DNA of 64,000 nt, from positions 87,336 through 151,335 of the forward strand of contig RZUM01000012.1 in NCBI GenBank assembly GCA_004193205.1. The letters run 5' to 3'. Shown here one piece after another: positions 16,667-25,690 of the stretch (its first letter is position 1; each line of letters starts with the position of its first letter). Position numbers and translations under genes: made by a program. The notes under the pieces are model-generated. The model had not been told where the DNA came from. It made no database searches and saw only the letters and a program-made list of their open reading frames with translations. Source of the stretch: Gordonia sediminis. Its GTDB lineage: Bacteria > Actinomycetota > Actinomycetes > Mycobacteriales > Mycobacteriaceae.

Positions 16667-17929
16667 ATGCATCTCGACGACATGATCTTGGTCAGCATCG
16701 ACGACCACGTGGTCGAACCGCCCGATATGTTCAAGAATCACGTGCCGGCCAAGTACCAAGATGAGGCCCCGAAGGTCATCGTCAACGACGCCGGCATCGA
16801 ACAGTGGCTCTACAAGGGACGCGTGACTGGCAACATGGGCCTGAACGCCGTGGTTTCCTGGCCCCCGGAGGAGTGGGGTATGGATCCCGCCACCTTCGCC
16901 GAGATGCGCCCGGGTGTTTACGACGTGCACGAACGTGTCCGCGACATGAATCGGAACGGCATCCTGGCGTCGATGTGCTTCCCGACCTTCACGGGATTCT
17001 CCGCGAAGCATCTCAACCACTATCAGGATCCGCTCACCCTCGTCATGGTGTCGGCCTACAACGACTGGCACATCGACGAGTGGGCGGGTGCCTACCCTGA
17101 TCGATTCATTCCGCTGGCGCTGCTGCCGACCTGGAATGTCGACGGGATGGTCAAGGAGATCCACCGTGTGGCGGCGAAAGGATGCCGGGCGGTGACGATG
17201 CCGGAACTGCCGCATCTCGAAGGTCTGCCCAGCTACCACGATCTCGGTTACTGGGGCCCGGTGTTCGAGGCGTTGTCGGAGACGGGCACGGTGATGTGTC
17301 TTCACATCGGTTCCGGGTTCGAGGTCTTGAGACTGGCACCGGATGCTCCGATCGACAACATGATCGTCCTGGCCACACAAATCTCGGCGATAGCTGCCCA
17401 GGATCTGCTGTGGGGTCCGGCGATGCGGACGTACCCGAACCTGAAGTTCGCCTTCTCGGAGGGCGGTATCGGCTGGATTCCGTTCTTCCTCGACCGCTGC
17501 GATCGGCACTACACCAACCAGCGTTGGCTGCGCCGCGACTTCGGAGGCAAGATGCCGAGCGAGGTCTTCCGTGAGCACTCGCTGGCGTGCTACGTGACCG
17601 ATCCATCCGCGATCAAGATGCGCGATGTCGTCGGCGTCGACATCATCGCCTGGGAGTGCGACTACCCGCACTCGGACTGCTTCTGGCCGGACGCTCCTGA
17701 GCGCGTCTATGACGAACTGAACGCGGGGGGCGCCAGCGACGAGGACATCAACAAGATCACCTGGGAGAACTCCTGTCGGTTCTTCGGATGGGATCCGTTC
17801 ACCGCGATTCCGAAGGAGGCGTCGACGGTGGGCGCCCTCCGCGCGCTCGCGACCGATGTCGATGTGTCGATCCGTCCCCGGGCGGAGTGGGCGCGCGCAT
17901 ATGCGGCGAAGGCCGCAGCCGGGGTCTGA
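16667..17929 (+). CDS. Amidohydrolase family protein (ACMSD/LigW-like, amidohydrolase 2)
   Basis: A 420-aa metal-dependent TIM-barrel protein. It has the N-terminal SIDDHVVEPPDMF (HxxE-like variant of the metal-binding HxH), GTVMCLHIGSGFE with the barrel histidine, and CDYPHSDCFWP with the catalytic aspartate region near the C-terminus. Members decarboxylate or hydrolyse aromatic or alicyclic acids; many actinobacterial copies sit beside acyl-CoA dehydrogenases with unknown substrates. The start ATG 16667 has AGGAGG upstream. It leads a cluster with the acyl-CoA dehydrogenase pair and the acyl-CoA synthetase. Possible roles are decarboxylation or C-C hydrolysis of a ring-derived acid. Confidence 0.85.
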   Translation: MHLDDMILVSIDDHVVEPPDMFKNHVPAKYQDEAPKVIVNDAGIEQWLYKGRVTGNMGLNAVVSWPPEEWGMDPATFAEMRPGVYDVHERVRDMNRNGILASMCFPTFTGFSAKHLNHYQDPLTLVMVSAYNDWHIDEWAGAYPDRFIPLALLPTWNVDGMVKEIHRVAAKGCRAVTMPELPHLEGLPSYHDLGYWGPVFEALSETGTVMCLHIGSGFEVLRLAPDAPIDNMIVLATQISAIAAQDLLWGPAMRTYPNLKFAFSEGGIGWIPFFLDRCDRHYTNQRWLRRDFGGKMPSEVFREHSLACYVTDPSAIKMRDVVGVDIIAWECDYPHSDCFWPDAPERVYDELNAGGASDEDINKITWENSCRFFGWDPFTAIPKEASTVGALRALATDVDVSIRPRAEWARAYAAKAAAGV

Positions 17930-18180
17930 CCGTTTCCCGGACACATTCGGGCGTCTTGTGCTGCTCGGATCGTCGATGTGTTCGTGGTCCGGTGTCCTGA
18001 ACACTGAATCAACGAGCGCACCGATAAGAGATACCCAGATAGACGACACACTTCATCAAAGTGGTCTTCTGAACGCGAGAACAAACGACCCCAAGTGGCT
18101 CAGGGTATTTGACGAAGATGTTCTCAGCCCTGGCGCGGCGGTCGCGCAGCCGAAACTAGTCGGTACACCCTGGAGGTTTC

Positions 18181-19302
18181 ATGGACCTGAACTTGACGGA
18201 AGAGCAATCCGACTTCCGTGCAGTGATCGAGCGTTTCCTGGAGAAGGAGGTTCCCACATCGACGGTGCGTGAATGGGCCGACACCGCAGCCGGTTTCGAT
18301 CGTGACTGGTGGGTACGTGCCGCCGAGCTGGGGGTGGCTGCACCACTGGTCTCCGAGAACCACGGTGGGGGCAGTGTGTCGGGATTGGGTGTACTCGACC
18401 TCGCGATGTTCGCCGAGGAGTTCGGTCGTGTGGTGGCACCCGGGCCGCTGCACGCAACCAACATCGTTCTGGCCGGGCTCATGTTGGCGGAGGATCAGAA
18501 TCCCGCGCACGGCGACCTGATCGAGGATCTGGTCGGTGGAGGGAGGATCGCCGCGTGGGCGGTCTCCGAGCCCGGACTCGGCTGGAACCCATCCGGGCCG
18601 ACAGTCAGCGTCGACGAGGGCTTCGTGCTGAACGGTGTCAAGGATCGGGTCGAGTACGCAGCCGAATCTGACGTACTGTTGGTCAATGCGCTGACCGCAG
18701 AAGGTATTTCGCTGTTCGTGGTACCGGTTGACCGCCCGGGCGTCACGGTGCTTCCCATGCAATCGCTCGACCTCACCCGTCGCTACGCTCAGGTGACCTT
18801 TGACTCTGTCGAGTTGGTGCGAACCGATCTGGTCGGAGTGTTGGATGAGGGTGAGCCTATTGCCTCCCATCAGACGCTGATCGCCGGGGTGCTGCAGTCC
18901 GCGGAGACGGTCGGAATACTCCGTACCGTCTTGGATTTCACCACCGAATGGGCGTTCGATCGCTACTCGTTCGGGCGACCGCTCGCGTCGTATCAGGCGC
19001 TCAAGCATCGGTTCGCCGACATCCGCACCTGGGTCGAGGCCAGTGCGGCGATCGCCTCGAGCGCGGCGCACGCGGTCCAGGACGGCGACCAGGCTGCGGC
19101 GCAGATGGTAGCCGCCGCGAAATCCTATGTCACGGATCTGGCACCACGGATCATCCAGGACTGTGTCCAGCTCCACGGCGGTATCGGGGTGACCTGGGAA
19201 CATGACCTGCACCTCTACCTGCGACGCGCGGTCGCGAATCGGGTGACCTACGGAACGCCGGCAGAGCATCGGCGTCGCATCGCCGATCTGATCGAGCTCT
19301 AG
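18181..19302 (+). CDS. Acyl-CoA dehydrogenase, beta-type subunit
   Basis: A 373-aa acyl-CoA dehydrogenase. It begins MDLNLTEEQSDFRAVIERFLEKEVP and has the C-terminal FDRYSFGRPLASYQALKHRFADIRTW and CVQLHGGIGVTWEHDLHLYLRR. The middle domain lacks a strong FAD-loop motif, as in the partner subunits of FadE heteromers. It is followed after 9 bases by a second, more complete acyl-CoA dehydrogenase, so an alpha2beta2 enzyme is expected. The start ATG 18181 follows GGAGGTTTC. A 250-base gap without a gene separates it from the amidohydrolase. Confidence 0.9.
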   Translation: MDLNLTEEQSDFRAVIERFLEKEVPTSTVREWADTAAGFDRDWWVRAAELGVAAPLVSENHGGGSVSGLGVLDLAMFAEEFGRVVAPGPLHATNIVLAGLMLAEDQNPAHGDLIEDLVGGGRIAAWAVSEPGLGWNPSGPTVSVDEGFVLNGVKDRVEYAAESDVLLVNALTAEGISLFVVPVDRPGVTVLPMQSLDLTRRYAQVTFDSVELVRTDLVGVLDEGEPIASHQTLIAGVLQSAETVGILRTVLDFTTEWAFDRYSFGRPLASYQALKHRFADIRTWVEASAAIASSAAHAVQDGDQAAAQMVAAAKSYVTDLAPRIIQDCVQLHGGIGVTWEHDLHLYLRRAVANRVTYGTPAEHRRRIADLIEL

Positions 19303-19311
19303 GAGGGGAAG

Positions 19312-20559
19312 ATGAATCACGCCGAGATGGAATCGGTTGCGTCGTTTCGACTTCGAGCCAGAGAATGGCTGTCGGCGAACATGCCACGAATCGAGGACCG
19401 AGAGACCGTTGTTGCCTCGGACGACGACACTGCGGAGTTCGTGCGAGCACGCGAGCTTCAGCGCAAGCTGTACGACGGAGGCTTCGCCGGGATCGTGTTT
19501 CCGGCAGAGTACGGCGGATTGGGCCTCACCCCAGCGCATCAGGCCGCTTTCACGGAGGAAAGCGTGAGCTATGAGATGCCGCTCAAGCTCAACGTGCCGA
19601 GCCTGTCCATCTGTGCCGCGACGATTCTGGACTTGGGAACCGAAGAGCAGAAACTCCAACACGTCACCGCGGCCATCCGCGGTGACGAGGTCCTCGCGCA
19701 GTTCCTGTCGGAGCCGCGCGGCGGCTCGGACCTGGCGGGTGTGACGACCAGAGCGGTCCGTGACGGCGACACATGGATTCTGAATGGGGCGAAGACGTGG
19801 AGTTCCAGTGCGTACGCGGCCGACTTCGCCTTGTGCCTGGCACGCACGGACTGGGATGCGCCGAAACACCGCGGGCTGACCATGTTCTTGGTACCCACGA
19901 AGGCTCCCGGGATCACCATGCGTCGCATCCGGCAGGTCACCGGATCGAATGAGTTCTGCGAGGAGTTCTTTGACGATGTGATCCTGCCGGATGATGCCGT
20001 CGTCGGGGGAGTCAACAACGGCTGGGCGGTCGCATCGAGACAGCTGTATCACGAGAAGGTGGCCGTGGGCGGTGGATCGCCGTTCGCCAGCGGTGCAGGC
20101 CTGGGTACGGTGCAGACGACGATACCGACTCCGGTGGACATCGCACGAATGCTCGATCGCACCGGCGAACCGGGGGTCAGGGAGCTGGTCGGTGAGTGGT
20201 ATGCCAGGAAACTGGTCTCGGTCAGTCTCATCGATCGAGTCAGCGCAGCCCTGAAGTCAGGTGTGTTGCCGCCTCCGGCCGCATCGCTGATGCGGCTGTT
20301 CACCGCGGAGCAGGATTGGTTCACCCACGATGTCGCGCTGGAGGTGAGTGACGGCTACGCGGCGACGGGTATCGCCGGCGATGACGGAACGTTGCTGGGT
20401 GTGTCGGTGCACTATCTGGGCCGCCAGATCGGAAGCCTGGGTGGCGGCAGCACCGAGATGGCGCGCAACATCATCAGCGAACGCATGCTCGGGATGCCTC
20501 GCGAATTCGCGGCCGACCGCGATGTTCCGTTCAATCAGGTGCGCCAGGGGGCTCGCTGA
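19312..20559 (+). CDS. Acyl-CoA dehydrogenase, alpha-type subunit
   Basis: A 415-aa acyl-CoA dehydrogenase with LAQFLSEPRGGSDLAGVTTRAVRDGDTWILNGAKTW (FAD and substrate loop), HRGLTMFLVPTKAPGITMRRIRQ, and the C-terminal QIGSLGGGSTEMARNIISERMLGMPRE. It follows AGGAGGGGAAG and starts nine bases after the beta-type subunit. With that subunit and the acyl-CoA synthetase downstream it forms an activate-then-dehydrogenate module. Substrate unknown; the expected reaction is alpha,beta-dehydrogenation of the acyl-CoA made by the synthetase. Confidence 0.9.
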   Translation: MNHAEMESVASFRLRAREWLSANMPRIEDRETVVASDDDTAEFVRARELQRKLYDGGFAGIVFPAEYGGLGLTPAHQAAFTEESVSYEMPLKLNVPSLSICAATILDLGTEEQKLQHVTAAIRGDEVLAQFLSEPRGGSDLAGVTTRAVRDGDTWILNGAKTWSSSAYAADFALCLARTDWDAPKHRGLTMFLVPTKAPGITMRRIRQVTGSNEFCEEFFDDVILPDDAVVGGVNNGWAVASRQLYHEKVAVGGGSPFASGAGLGTVQTTIPTPVDIARMLDRTGEPGVRELVGEWYARKLVSVSLIDRVSAALKSGVLPPPAASLMRLFTAEQDWFTHDVALEVSDGYAATGIAGDDGTLLGVSVHYLGRQIGSLGGGSTEMARNIISERMLGMPREFAADRDVPFNQVRQGAR

Positions 20560-20589
20560 CATGAGTTCACCATCAACTAGGGAGACATC

Positions 20590-22086
20590 GTGGACCTCGT
20601 GACACTGCTGGAGATGATTGCCGCGGGTGGTGCCGATCGTGTTCTCGTGGGTCGGCTCGACGACGGTCTGACCGGCACCGATCTGCGGTCGCGGGCGTGC
20701 AGTGGCGCGGAGTACCTGGCCGAGATCGGTGCGGAGAAGCTGATTTACCTCGCCGGCAATCAGCCCGCGTTTGCCGTCGCACTGTTCTCGGCTGCCGCGG
20801 CCCATCGACCGTTCCTGCCGCTGAACTATCGCCTCAGCGATGAGCAGCTCGGTGAGATCCTGCAGCGGCACGACGGCCTCATCGTCACGGACGCGCTCGA
20901 TCGTGTCGCGGCCCTCGCACCCGACCGCGCCGCGATCGGCATCGATGATTTCATGGCGCGGACGGCGCAAGCCCCGCACGGGGATCCGATCCCGGCGGAT
21001 GTCGAGGACATCGCGGTTCTGTTGATGACGAGCGGAACCACCGCCGCGCCGAAGAGCGCGGTACTCCGGCACCACCACCTGACGTCGTACGTGATTGGGA
21101 GCGTGGAGTTCTCGGGCGCGGATCCCCACGACGCGACGATCGTCAGTGTGCCGCCCTACCACATCGCGGCGGTGGCCAATCTGCTGTCGAACCTCTACGC
21201 GGGTCGGCGCATCGTGTACCTGGACCAGTTCACGCCCCGGCAATGGCTGGACGTGGTGAAGGCCGAGGCGATCACCAACGCCATGGTCGTGCCGACGATG
21301 TTGTCCAGGATCGTGGACGAGCTCGACTTGTCGGGCGAGGTCGGGCCGCCGACGTTGCGGAACGTGTCCTACGGTGGCGCGAAAGTCTCAGCGAAGGTCA
21401 TCGAAGCCGCGCTGCGGCTGTTCCCCACCACCGGATTCGTCAACGCGTACGGCCTGACCGAGACGTCGTCGTCCATCGCCGTACTCGGGCCCGAGGACCA
21501 CCGCGCAGCGCAGTCGAGCAGCGATCCTGCTGTTCGTGCCCGTCTCGGCTCCGTCGGACGGGCACTCGACGGTGTCGAGATCGAGATCCGCAATGCCGAT
21601 GGAGAACGCTGCGGCCAGGGCGAAGTCGGCGAGATCATGGTGAAGGGCCCGCAGGTTGCCGGTGAGTACCTGGAGAAGGGGAGCCTGCTGGCCGGGGACG
21701 GCTGGTTCCCCACCCGAGACCAGGGTTACCTCGATGCCGACGGATATCTGTTCGTCCGTGGCCGGGCCGACGACACGATCATCCGCGGTGGCGAGAACAT
21801 TGCGCCGGCGGAAATCGAGGAGGTCTTGTCCCGGCACGATGCGGTTCGCGAGTGTGTCGTGGCCGGCGTTCCGGACGACGAGTGGGGACATCGCATCGCG
21901 GCGTACATCACGCTCAAAGACGGATGCGCGCCATCCGCAGACGAGATCCGTGACTTCGTGCGTGCGCGGCTCCGGAGTTCCAAGACCCCCGACATCGTCG
22001 AGTTTCTCGACGAGCTGCCGACGACACCGACGGGAAAGATCGTGCGGCGTGATCTGGTCGCCAGGACGACCAAGAGCCTGGTCTGA
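20590..22086 (+). CDS. Acyl-CoA synthetase (AMP-forming, class I adenylating enzyme)
   Basis: A 498-aa FadD-like ligase that activates a carboxylic acid to the acyl-AMP and then to its CoA thioester. Motifs in order are the phosphate loop LLMTSGTTAAPKSAVLRH, the adenine-site YGLTETSSSIAVLGP, the hinge GYLFVRGRADDTIIRGGENIAPAEIEEVL, and the catalytic C-terminal lysine in PTTPTGKIVRRDL. All are intact. The start is GTG 20590 after AGGGAG. It closes the amidohydrolase/acyl-CoA dehydrogenase cluster and is followed by a strong terminator hairpin. Specificity is unknown; the protein is shorter than long-chain FadDs, closer to enzymes for aromatic or medium-size acids. Confidence 0.9.
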   Translation: MDLVTLLEMIAAGGADRVLVGRLDDGLTGTDLRSRACSGAEYLAEIGAEKLIYLAGNQPAFAVALFSAAAAHRPFLPLNYRLSDEQLGEILQRHDGLIVTDALDRVAALAPDRAAIGIDDFMARTAQAPHGDPIPADVEDIAVLLMTSGTTAAPKSAVLRHHHLTSYVIGSVEFSGADPHDATIVSVPPYHIAAVANLLSNLYAGRRIVYLDQFTPRQWLDVVKAEAITNAMVVPTMLSRIVDELDLSGEVGPPTLRNVSYGGAKVSAKVIEAALRLFPTTGFVNAYGLTETSSSIAVLGPEDHRAAQSSSDPAVRARLGSVGRALDGVEIEIRNADGERCGQGEVGEIMVKGPQVAGEYLEKGSLLAGDGWFPTRDQGYLDADGYLFVRGRADDTIIRGGENIAPAEIEEVLSRHDAVRECVVAGVPDDEWGHRIAAYITLKDGCAPSADEIRDFVRARLRSSKTPDIVEFLDELPTTPTGKIVRRDLVARTTKSLV

Positions 22087-22102
22087 CCAGGAATCCCAGA
22101 CT

Positions 22103-22141
22103 CCGGCGCGCGTCCAGGGTCGGGTGATGGACGCGCGCCGG
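22103..22141 (+). terminator. Strong hairpin terminator after acyl-CoA synthetase
   Basis: A perfect 14-bp stem (CCGGCGCGCGTCCA / TGGACGCGCGCCGG) with an 11-base loop begins 17 bases after the stop codon. There is no long T-run, as is common in actinobacteria. It would end the operon running from the amidohydrolase or the acyl-CoA dehydrogenase pair. Confidence 0.75.
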
Positions 22142-22198
22142 CTCCAGCCGACCTGTCTCCTCGGTGGCGGAGATGCTGCCTCCGGAACGACCGTCATC

Positions 22199-22219
22199 CA
22201 TTCACAGTTCTCGTGAATG
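22199..22219. promoter_or_regulatory. Inverted repeat CATTCAC-N7-GTGAATG
   Basis: A perfect 7-bp dyad with a 7-base spacer in the 254-base gap between the convergent acyl-CoA synthetase and TetR genes. It could be a weak second terminator for either gene. The even spacing also fits an operator, although no start site is known nearby. Confidence 0.35.
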
Positions 22220-22340
22220 TCATTGGGTCCAAGGAAGACCAGCGATGGCATCGCGAATGCGGCACGACAGGAAAGTGTTTCGGGGTTTGCGCTCGTCGAT
22301 CCGCGAGGACTTCCACCTCACGTCGGTGAATTCCGTTCTC

Positions 22341-23018
22341 TCAGTGTGATGAGCGTGAAGAGAAGGCCCGGCGTACGAAATTCTCGAACAGGACGCTGTC
22401 CGTGCTACCCCCACCGGTTTCTTCCGGGTAATTCATGGTGACAAAGGCATCCAACAGGGTGAAGTAGAGCCGCGCCATCGCTCGTGGATCTCCGGGATAG
22501 ATCACTCCGGCGCGTTGACCATCCTCGATGATCTCGGTCAGGTAGTCGAACGAATCCTGTAGATACACCTTGTACCCATGCGGCATCGTCGCACCGGGCC
22601 GCGTCGCGACGCGTGCCGCATCGGCGTTCACCGCGTGCCACCGAGGATGTTCGGCCATGTGCTCGATCTGCATTCTCGCCAGGGCGATCAGACGCTCGTC
22701 TGCAGGCATGGACGATGGTGCCCGCGCATCCGCCTCCGCGGTCTGCCGGTCGCCATGTCGAAGAAGGACCGTCTCATAGAGTTGTTCCTTGCTCTCGAAC
22801 AGGCTGTAAATGGTCCCGACGGACAATTCACACCGTGTCGCGACGTCTTTGAGCCCCGTGTCGTGATAGCCGCGTTCGGCGAACAGTTCCTCTGCGGCGT
22901 CGAGCACCTGCTCGCGCGTGATCTCGAGTCGCTGTTGCCGACGCCGTTCTCGCGGACTCGGTACATCGGGTGGGGGTTGTGTTTCCCCATGTCGAGTTCT
23001 CACTCGGTCCCTCGGCAA
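22341..23018 (-). CDS. TetR-family transcriptional regulator
   Basis: A regulator of up to 225 aa with the helix-turn-helix LKDVATRCELSVGTIYSLFESKEQLYETVL and a long helical ligand-binding domain. The N-terminal start is uncertain: a TTG at 23018 (GGAG upstream) and a GTG at 23003 (GAGGG upstream) are both plausible. It lies downstream of the VOC protein gene on the same strand with a 127-base gap and faces the acyl-CoA synthetase. It may regulate the VOC gene or the CoA-transferase operon; nothing in the sequence decides this. Confidence 0.87.
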   Translation of the reverse strand: MPRDRVRTRHGETQPPPDVPSPRERRRQQRLEITREQVLDAAEELFAERGYHDTGLKDVATRCELSVGTIYSLFESKEQLYETVLLRHGDRQTAEADARAPSSMPADERLIALARMQIEHMAEHPRWHAVNADAARVATRPGATMPHGYKVYLQDSFDYLTEIIEDGQRAGVIYPGDPRAMARLYFTLLDAFVTMNYPEETGGGSTDSVLFENFVRRAFSSRSSH

Positions 23019-23145
23019 TGCATCTCCATCCGGTTCGACTGCAGTGGCGGGTCACGCACCCACGCCCGGGTCAGGCTGGATGTTACCCGCGTGACCACAC
23101 GGCATCCAGGTCCCGGACGTCGGTGAACTCCGGACCACACCGATG

Positions 23146-24036
23146 TCACGCGGCGCTCGGCGCAGGGCAGGTGAAGCGAAATGGTGCGCCGTGGGTGGTG
23201 TCGGGATCGGTGAGAATGGTGTGATCATCGCGAGCCACCGTCTTGATCTCCTTGGACCGGAGGTAATCCTCGGCCCGGTCGAGATCGTCCACCCGAAAGC
23301 AGACTGCGTGATGCATCTCGCCATGTGCGGCGAGGTCGTCGGCAGCCAGCGTTCCGCCGCGATTGGGGATTGACAACTGCACCAGCGAGTGCCCGATTCG
23401 GATGTAGACGTCATCCGTGCCGGTGAGAGCCGAGCTCGATTGCCCGACAACCGTTCCTCCCAGCACGGTGGTATAGGTGTGCGTGGCTCGCCGGAGGTCC
23501 CTGGTGAGCACGGTCGTGTATGCCATTCCGTGCAGACCAAGGGGATGATTGGTTCTCCACCACTGAGGATCGAAGTCGGGCTTGAATCGAGGATCGAGCC
23601 CGGTGATCGCCATGCGCGTCGGTAAGAACTCCAACTGTGTGACCGTATCGTTCGGATGAGTGAAGATGGGGACAGGATCTTCCGATGGCGGTTGATCAGC
23701 AGCTTCACCGAGAATGCGAATGCCGTTGCTCTGCAGCTGATGCCACAAGGCAATGTCATCCTCGCAGTACCACGCGATGGAATGCCAGTGGTTGCCGAAC
23801 CGCCGATAGAACCTGCCGAGCGGATAGTCCTCCCACCCCTCTTCCCGAAACGCCGGAGCCAGCGGCTCGATGACGACATCCCCGAGGACAACCAGTGAGG
23901 CGTCGCGCTTTTCATCCTCGAGGTAGTGGTTGTCCAGGAAGCCGCGCCGTACGCCGAAGACATCGTCGTACCATGCCTCGAGCTCGGCGAGGTCGCCGGT
24001 TACATGGATGAGATGAAAGATGTGGCCAATCGTCAC
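23146..24036 (-). CDS. VOC-family protein (glyoxalase/extradiol-dioxygenase fold, two modules)
   Basis: A 296-aa protein with two vicinal-oxygen-chelate modules. The first begins IFHLIHVTGDLAELEAWYDDVFGV and contains NHWHSIAWYCED. The second begins GLHGMAYTTVLTRDLRRATHTYTTVLGG and contains GEMHHAVCFRVDDLDRAEDYLRS. Histidines at the usual metal positions are present in both, but extradiol-dioxygenase catalytic residues cannot be confirmed. It starts with GTG 24036 and is divergent from the CoA-transferase operon. It could be an epimerase, a lyase or a dioxygenase-like enzyme; its role is unknown. Confidence 0.8.
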   Translation of the reverse strand: MTIGHIFHLIHVTGDLAELEAWYDDVFGVRRGFLDNHYLEDEKRDASLVVLGDVVIEPLAPAFREEGWEDYPLGRFYRRFGNHWHSIAWYCEDDIALWHQLQSNGIRILGEAADQPPSEDPVPIFTHPNDTVTQLEFLPTRMAITGLDPRFKPDFDPQWWRTNHPLGLHGMAYTTVLTRDLRRATHTYTTVLGGTVVGQSSSALTGTDDVYIRIGHSLVQLSIPNRGGTLAADDLAAHGEMHHAVCFRVDDLDRAEDYLRSKEIKTVARDDHTILTDPDTTHGAPFRFTCPAPSAA

Positions 24037-24413
24037 GAGTCGAGAATCCTATCCGGTTGTATGAAAGATATTGTGCAACGGGTAATCACGGCGAAGTCCA
24101 TCGATCGGGACACTCCTGGATCGGTCGACGGTCGGCTCGGGTTCGGTCGTCTTGATCGGTGCAGTCGAGTCGCAGGCGCGGGTCGCGAGCCGTGCAGGCC
24201 ATGGTCCGCCGTTCTGTGAACCATGGTTCGATTCTAGAAACCCTTGTGCAATTCCTCTATAGGAAGTACATTTTTTTTCATGACATGGCTCTCATCGAGT
24301 GAGTTGCCATGGCAGATGTCACAGATGCGACCACGGATAACCCCGAACGGCGCATCGCACGTCAAATCTGTCTCGGCGCAGGTCGCCGATACCGAGATCT
24401 GTGGGAGTTGTTC
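24037..24413. promoter_or_regulatory. Divergent intergenic region with a 12-bp palindrome
   Basis: This gap between the VOC gene (minus) and the CoA transferase (plus) carries the perfect palindrome GAACCATGGTTC at 24218-24229 and an unusually AT-rich stretch with eight T residues near 24270. An in-frame ATG at 24309 would extend the CoA transferase by 35 residues that do not look like the family, so this part is taken as leader. Confidence 0.45.
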
Positions 24414-25643
24414 ATGCCGGCAAGGCCGATGAGTGGCGTTCGGGTCGTCGAGGTCGCCCAGTTCACCTACGTTCCCGTCGCGGGAGCAGTCCTCGCCGAT
24501 TGGGGTGCTGAGGTCATCAAAGTCGAGCACGCGGTCACCGGTGACGCGCAGCGCGGCCTACAGAACGTCGGCGGCGTCGAGGTCCTCGGCGGATTCTTTC
24601 CGCTTATGGAGCATCCGAATAGGGGCAAACGTGGGATCGGTCTCGCGCTGGAGAACCCCGAGGCGCGGGAGGTGCTCTACGAGATCGTCCGCAATTGCGA
24701 CGTCTTCGTCACGAACTTCCTGCCCGAGGCTCGTGCCCGACTTGAGATCGATGTCGAACACATTCGCACGATCAATCCGGACATCATCTACGTCCGGGGC
24801 AGCGCGCTCGGTTCGCGTGGACCTGAGGCCGGCAGTGGTGGTTACGACGCACCCTCGTTCTGGTTCCGTGGCGGCAACGCCGCCGGTGCCTCGTGGCCGG
24901 GCCTGGAGGGTATGGTCGGACAACCGGGGCCGGCGTGGGGAGACACGATCGGTGGGATGAACATCGCCGGCGGCATCGCCGCCGCCCTGTTCTCCCGGGC
25001 ACAGACCGGGGAGCCATCGATCGTCGACGTCTCTCTGCTCGCCAGCGGTGCCTGGGCCAATGCACTCTCGATCGACATCGCGCTGGCGGGCGGATCGATC
25101 ATGGCGGGAACCGATCCGACGGGCATGCCCGGTGTCACCGGGAATCCGTTGATGGGCAATTTTCGGACCAAGGATGATCGCTTCCTCAATTTCTGCATGC
25201 TCCAGCCAGGTCGGTACTGGGCTGACCTGTGCACACACATCGACCGCGAGCACCTGATCGGCGACGAGCGGTTCGACACCACCGAGAAGCTGATGTCGAA
25301 CTGGGCGGCGGCGGCAAGCGAGATTGCGGCGGCGATGCGGTCGAGGTCATACGCAGAGTGGATCGAGCGCTTCCAGACACTTCAGGGACAGTGGGCTCCG
25401 GTTCAGAACGCTCTCGAGGCCGGCCTCGACGAGCAGCTACGTGCCAACGGTCAGGTTGCCGTCGTGCTCGACGAGGAGGGTGGCGAACACGAGTTGGTCA
25501 CCTCCCCCGTGCAGTTCGACGAAACGCCGGCCACTCCCGGACGAGCGCCCCGGTTCGCCGAGCACACCGACGAGATCCTCAAGGAACTGGGGCTCGACGA
25601 GGAGCGGATCATCGCGCTGAAGATAGCCGGGGCCGTCACCTGA
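24414..25643 (+). CDS. CaiB/BaiF family III CoA transferase
   Basis: A 409-aa enzyme that moves CoA between acids by way of an aspartyl-CoA anhydride. It starts with the family pattern MSGVRVVEVAQFTYVPVAGAVLADWGAEVIKVEH and contains EHPNRGKRGIGLALENPEAREVLYEIVRNCDVFVTNFLPEARARL, with RGKR and the usual Asn-Phe segment. The catalytic aspartate is expected in the GDTIGGMN-like region, which reads WGDTIGGMNIAGG. The start ATG 24414 follows GGGAG. It leads an operon with a hydroxyisobutyrate dehydrogenase-like protein and an aldehyde dehydrogenase; CoA activation of a carboxylic acid without ATP is the probable role. Confidence 0.9.
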   Translation: MPARPMSGVRVVEVAQFTYVPVAGAVLADWGAEVIKVEHAVTGDAQRGLQNVGGVEVLGGFFPLMEHPNRGKRGIGLALENPEAREVLYEIVRNCDVFVTNFLPEARARLEIDVEHIRTINPDIIYVRGSALGSRGPEAGSGGYDAPSFWFRGGNAAGASWPGLEGMVGQPGPAWGDTIGGMNIAGGIAAALFSRAQTGEPSIVDVSLLASGAWANALSIDIALAGGSIMAGTDPTGMPGVTGNPLMGNFRTKDDRFLNFCMLQPGRYWADLCTHIDREHLIGDERFDTTEKLMSNWAAAASEIAAAMRSRSYAEWIERFQTLQGQWAPVQNALEAGLDEQLRANGQVAVVLDEEGGEHELVTSPVQFDETPATPGRAPRFAEHTDEILKELGLDEERIIALKIAGAVT

Positions 25644-25690
25644 TCCGTTGCCGGACAGGGAATCGACCAGGCTCAAGAATGGAGACAACG

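Noticed and set aside
16154-18049. 631-codon minus-strand frame across the amidohydrolase
   Set aside because: A GC-rich shadow frame antisense to the amidohydrolase, rich in Arg/His/Val with no domain.
18124-20052. 642-codon minus-strand frame across the acyl-CoA dehydrogenase pair
   Set aside because: Antisense to two well-supported acyl-CoA dehydrogenases; typical of high-GC third-position bias.
25229-25690. Upstream extension of the hydroxyisobutyrate dehydrogenase-like gene
   Set aside because: This part runs inside the CoA transferase in another phase; the true start at 25691 has GGAG upstream and the Rossmann motif follows at once.
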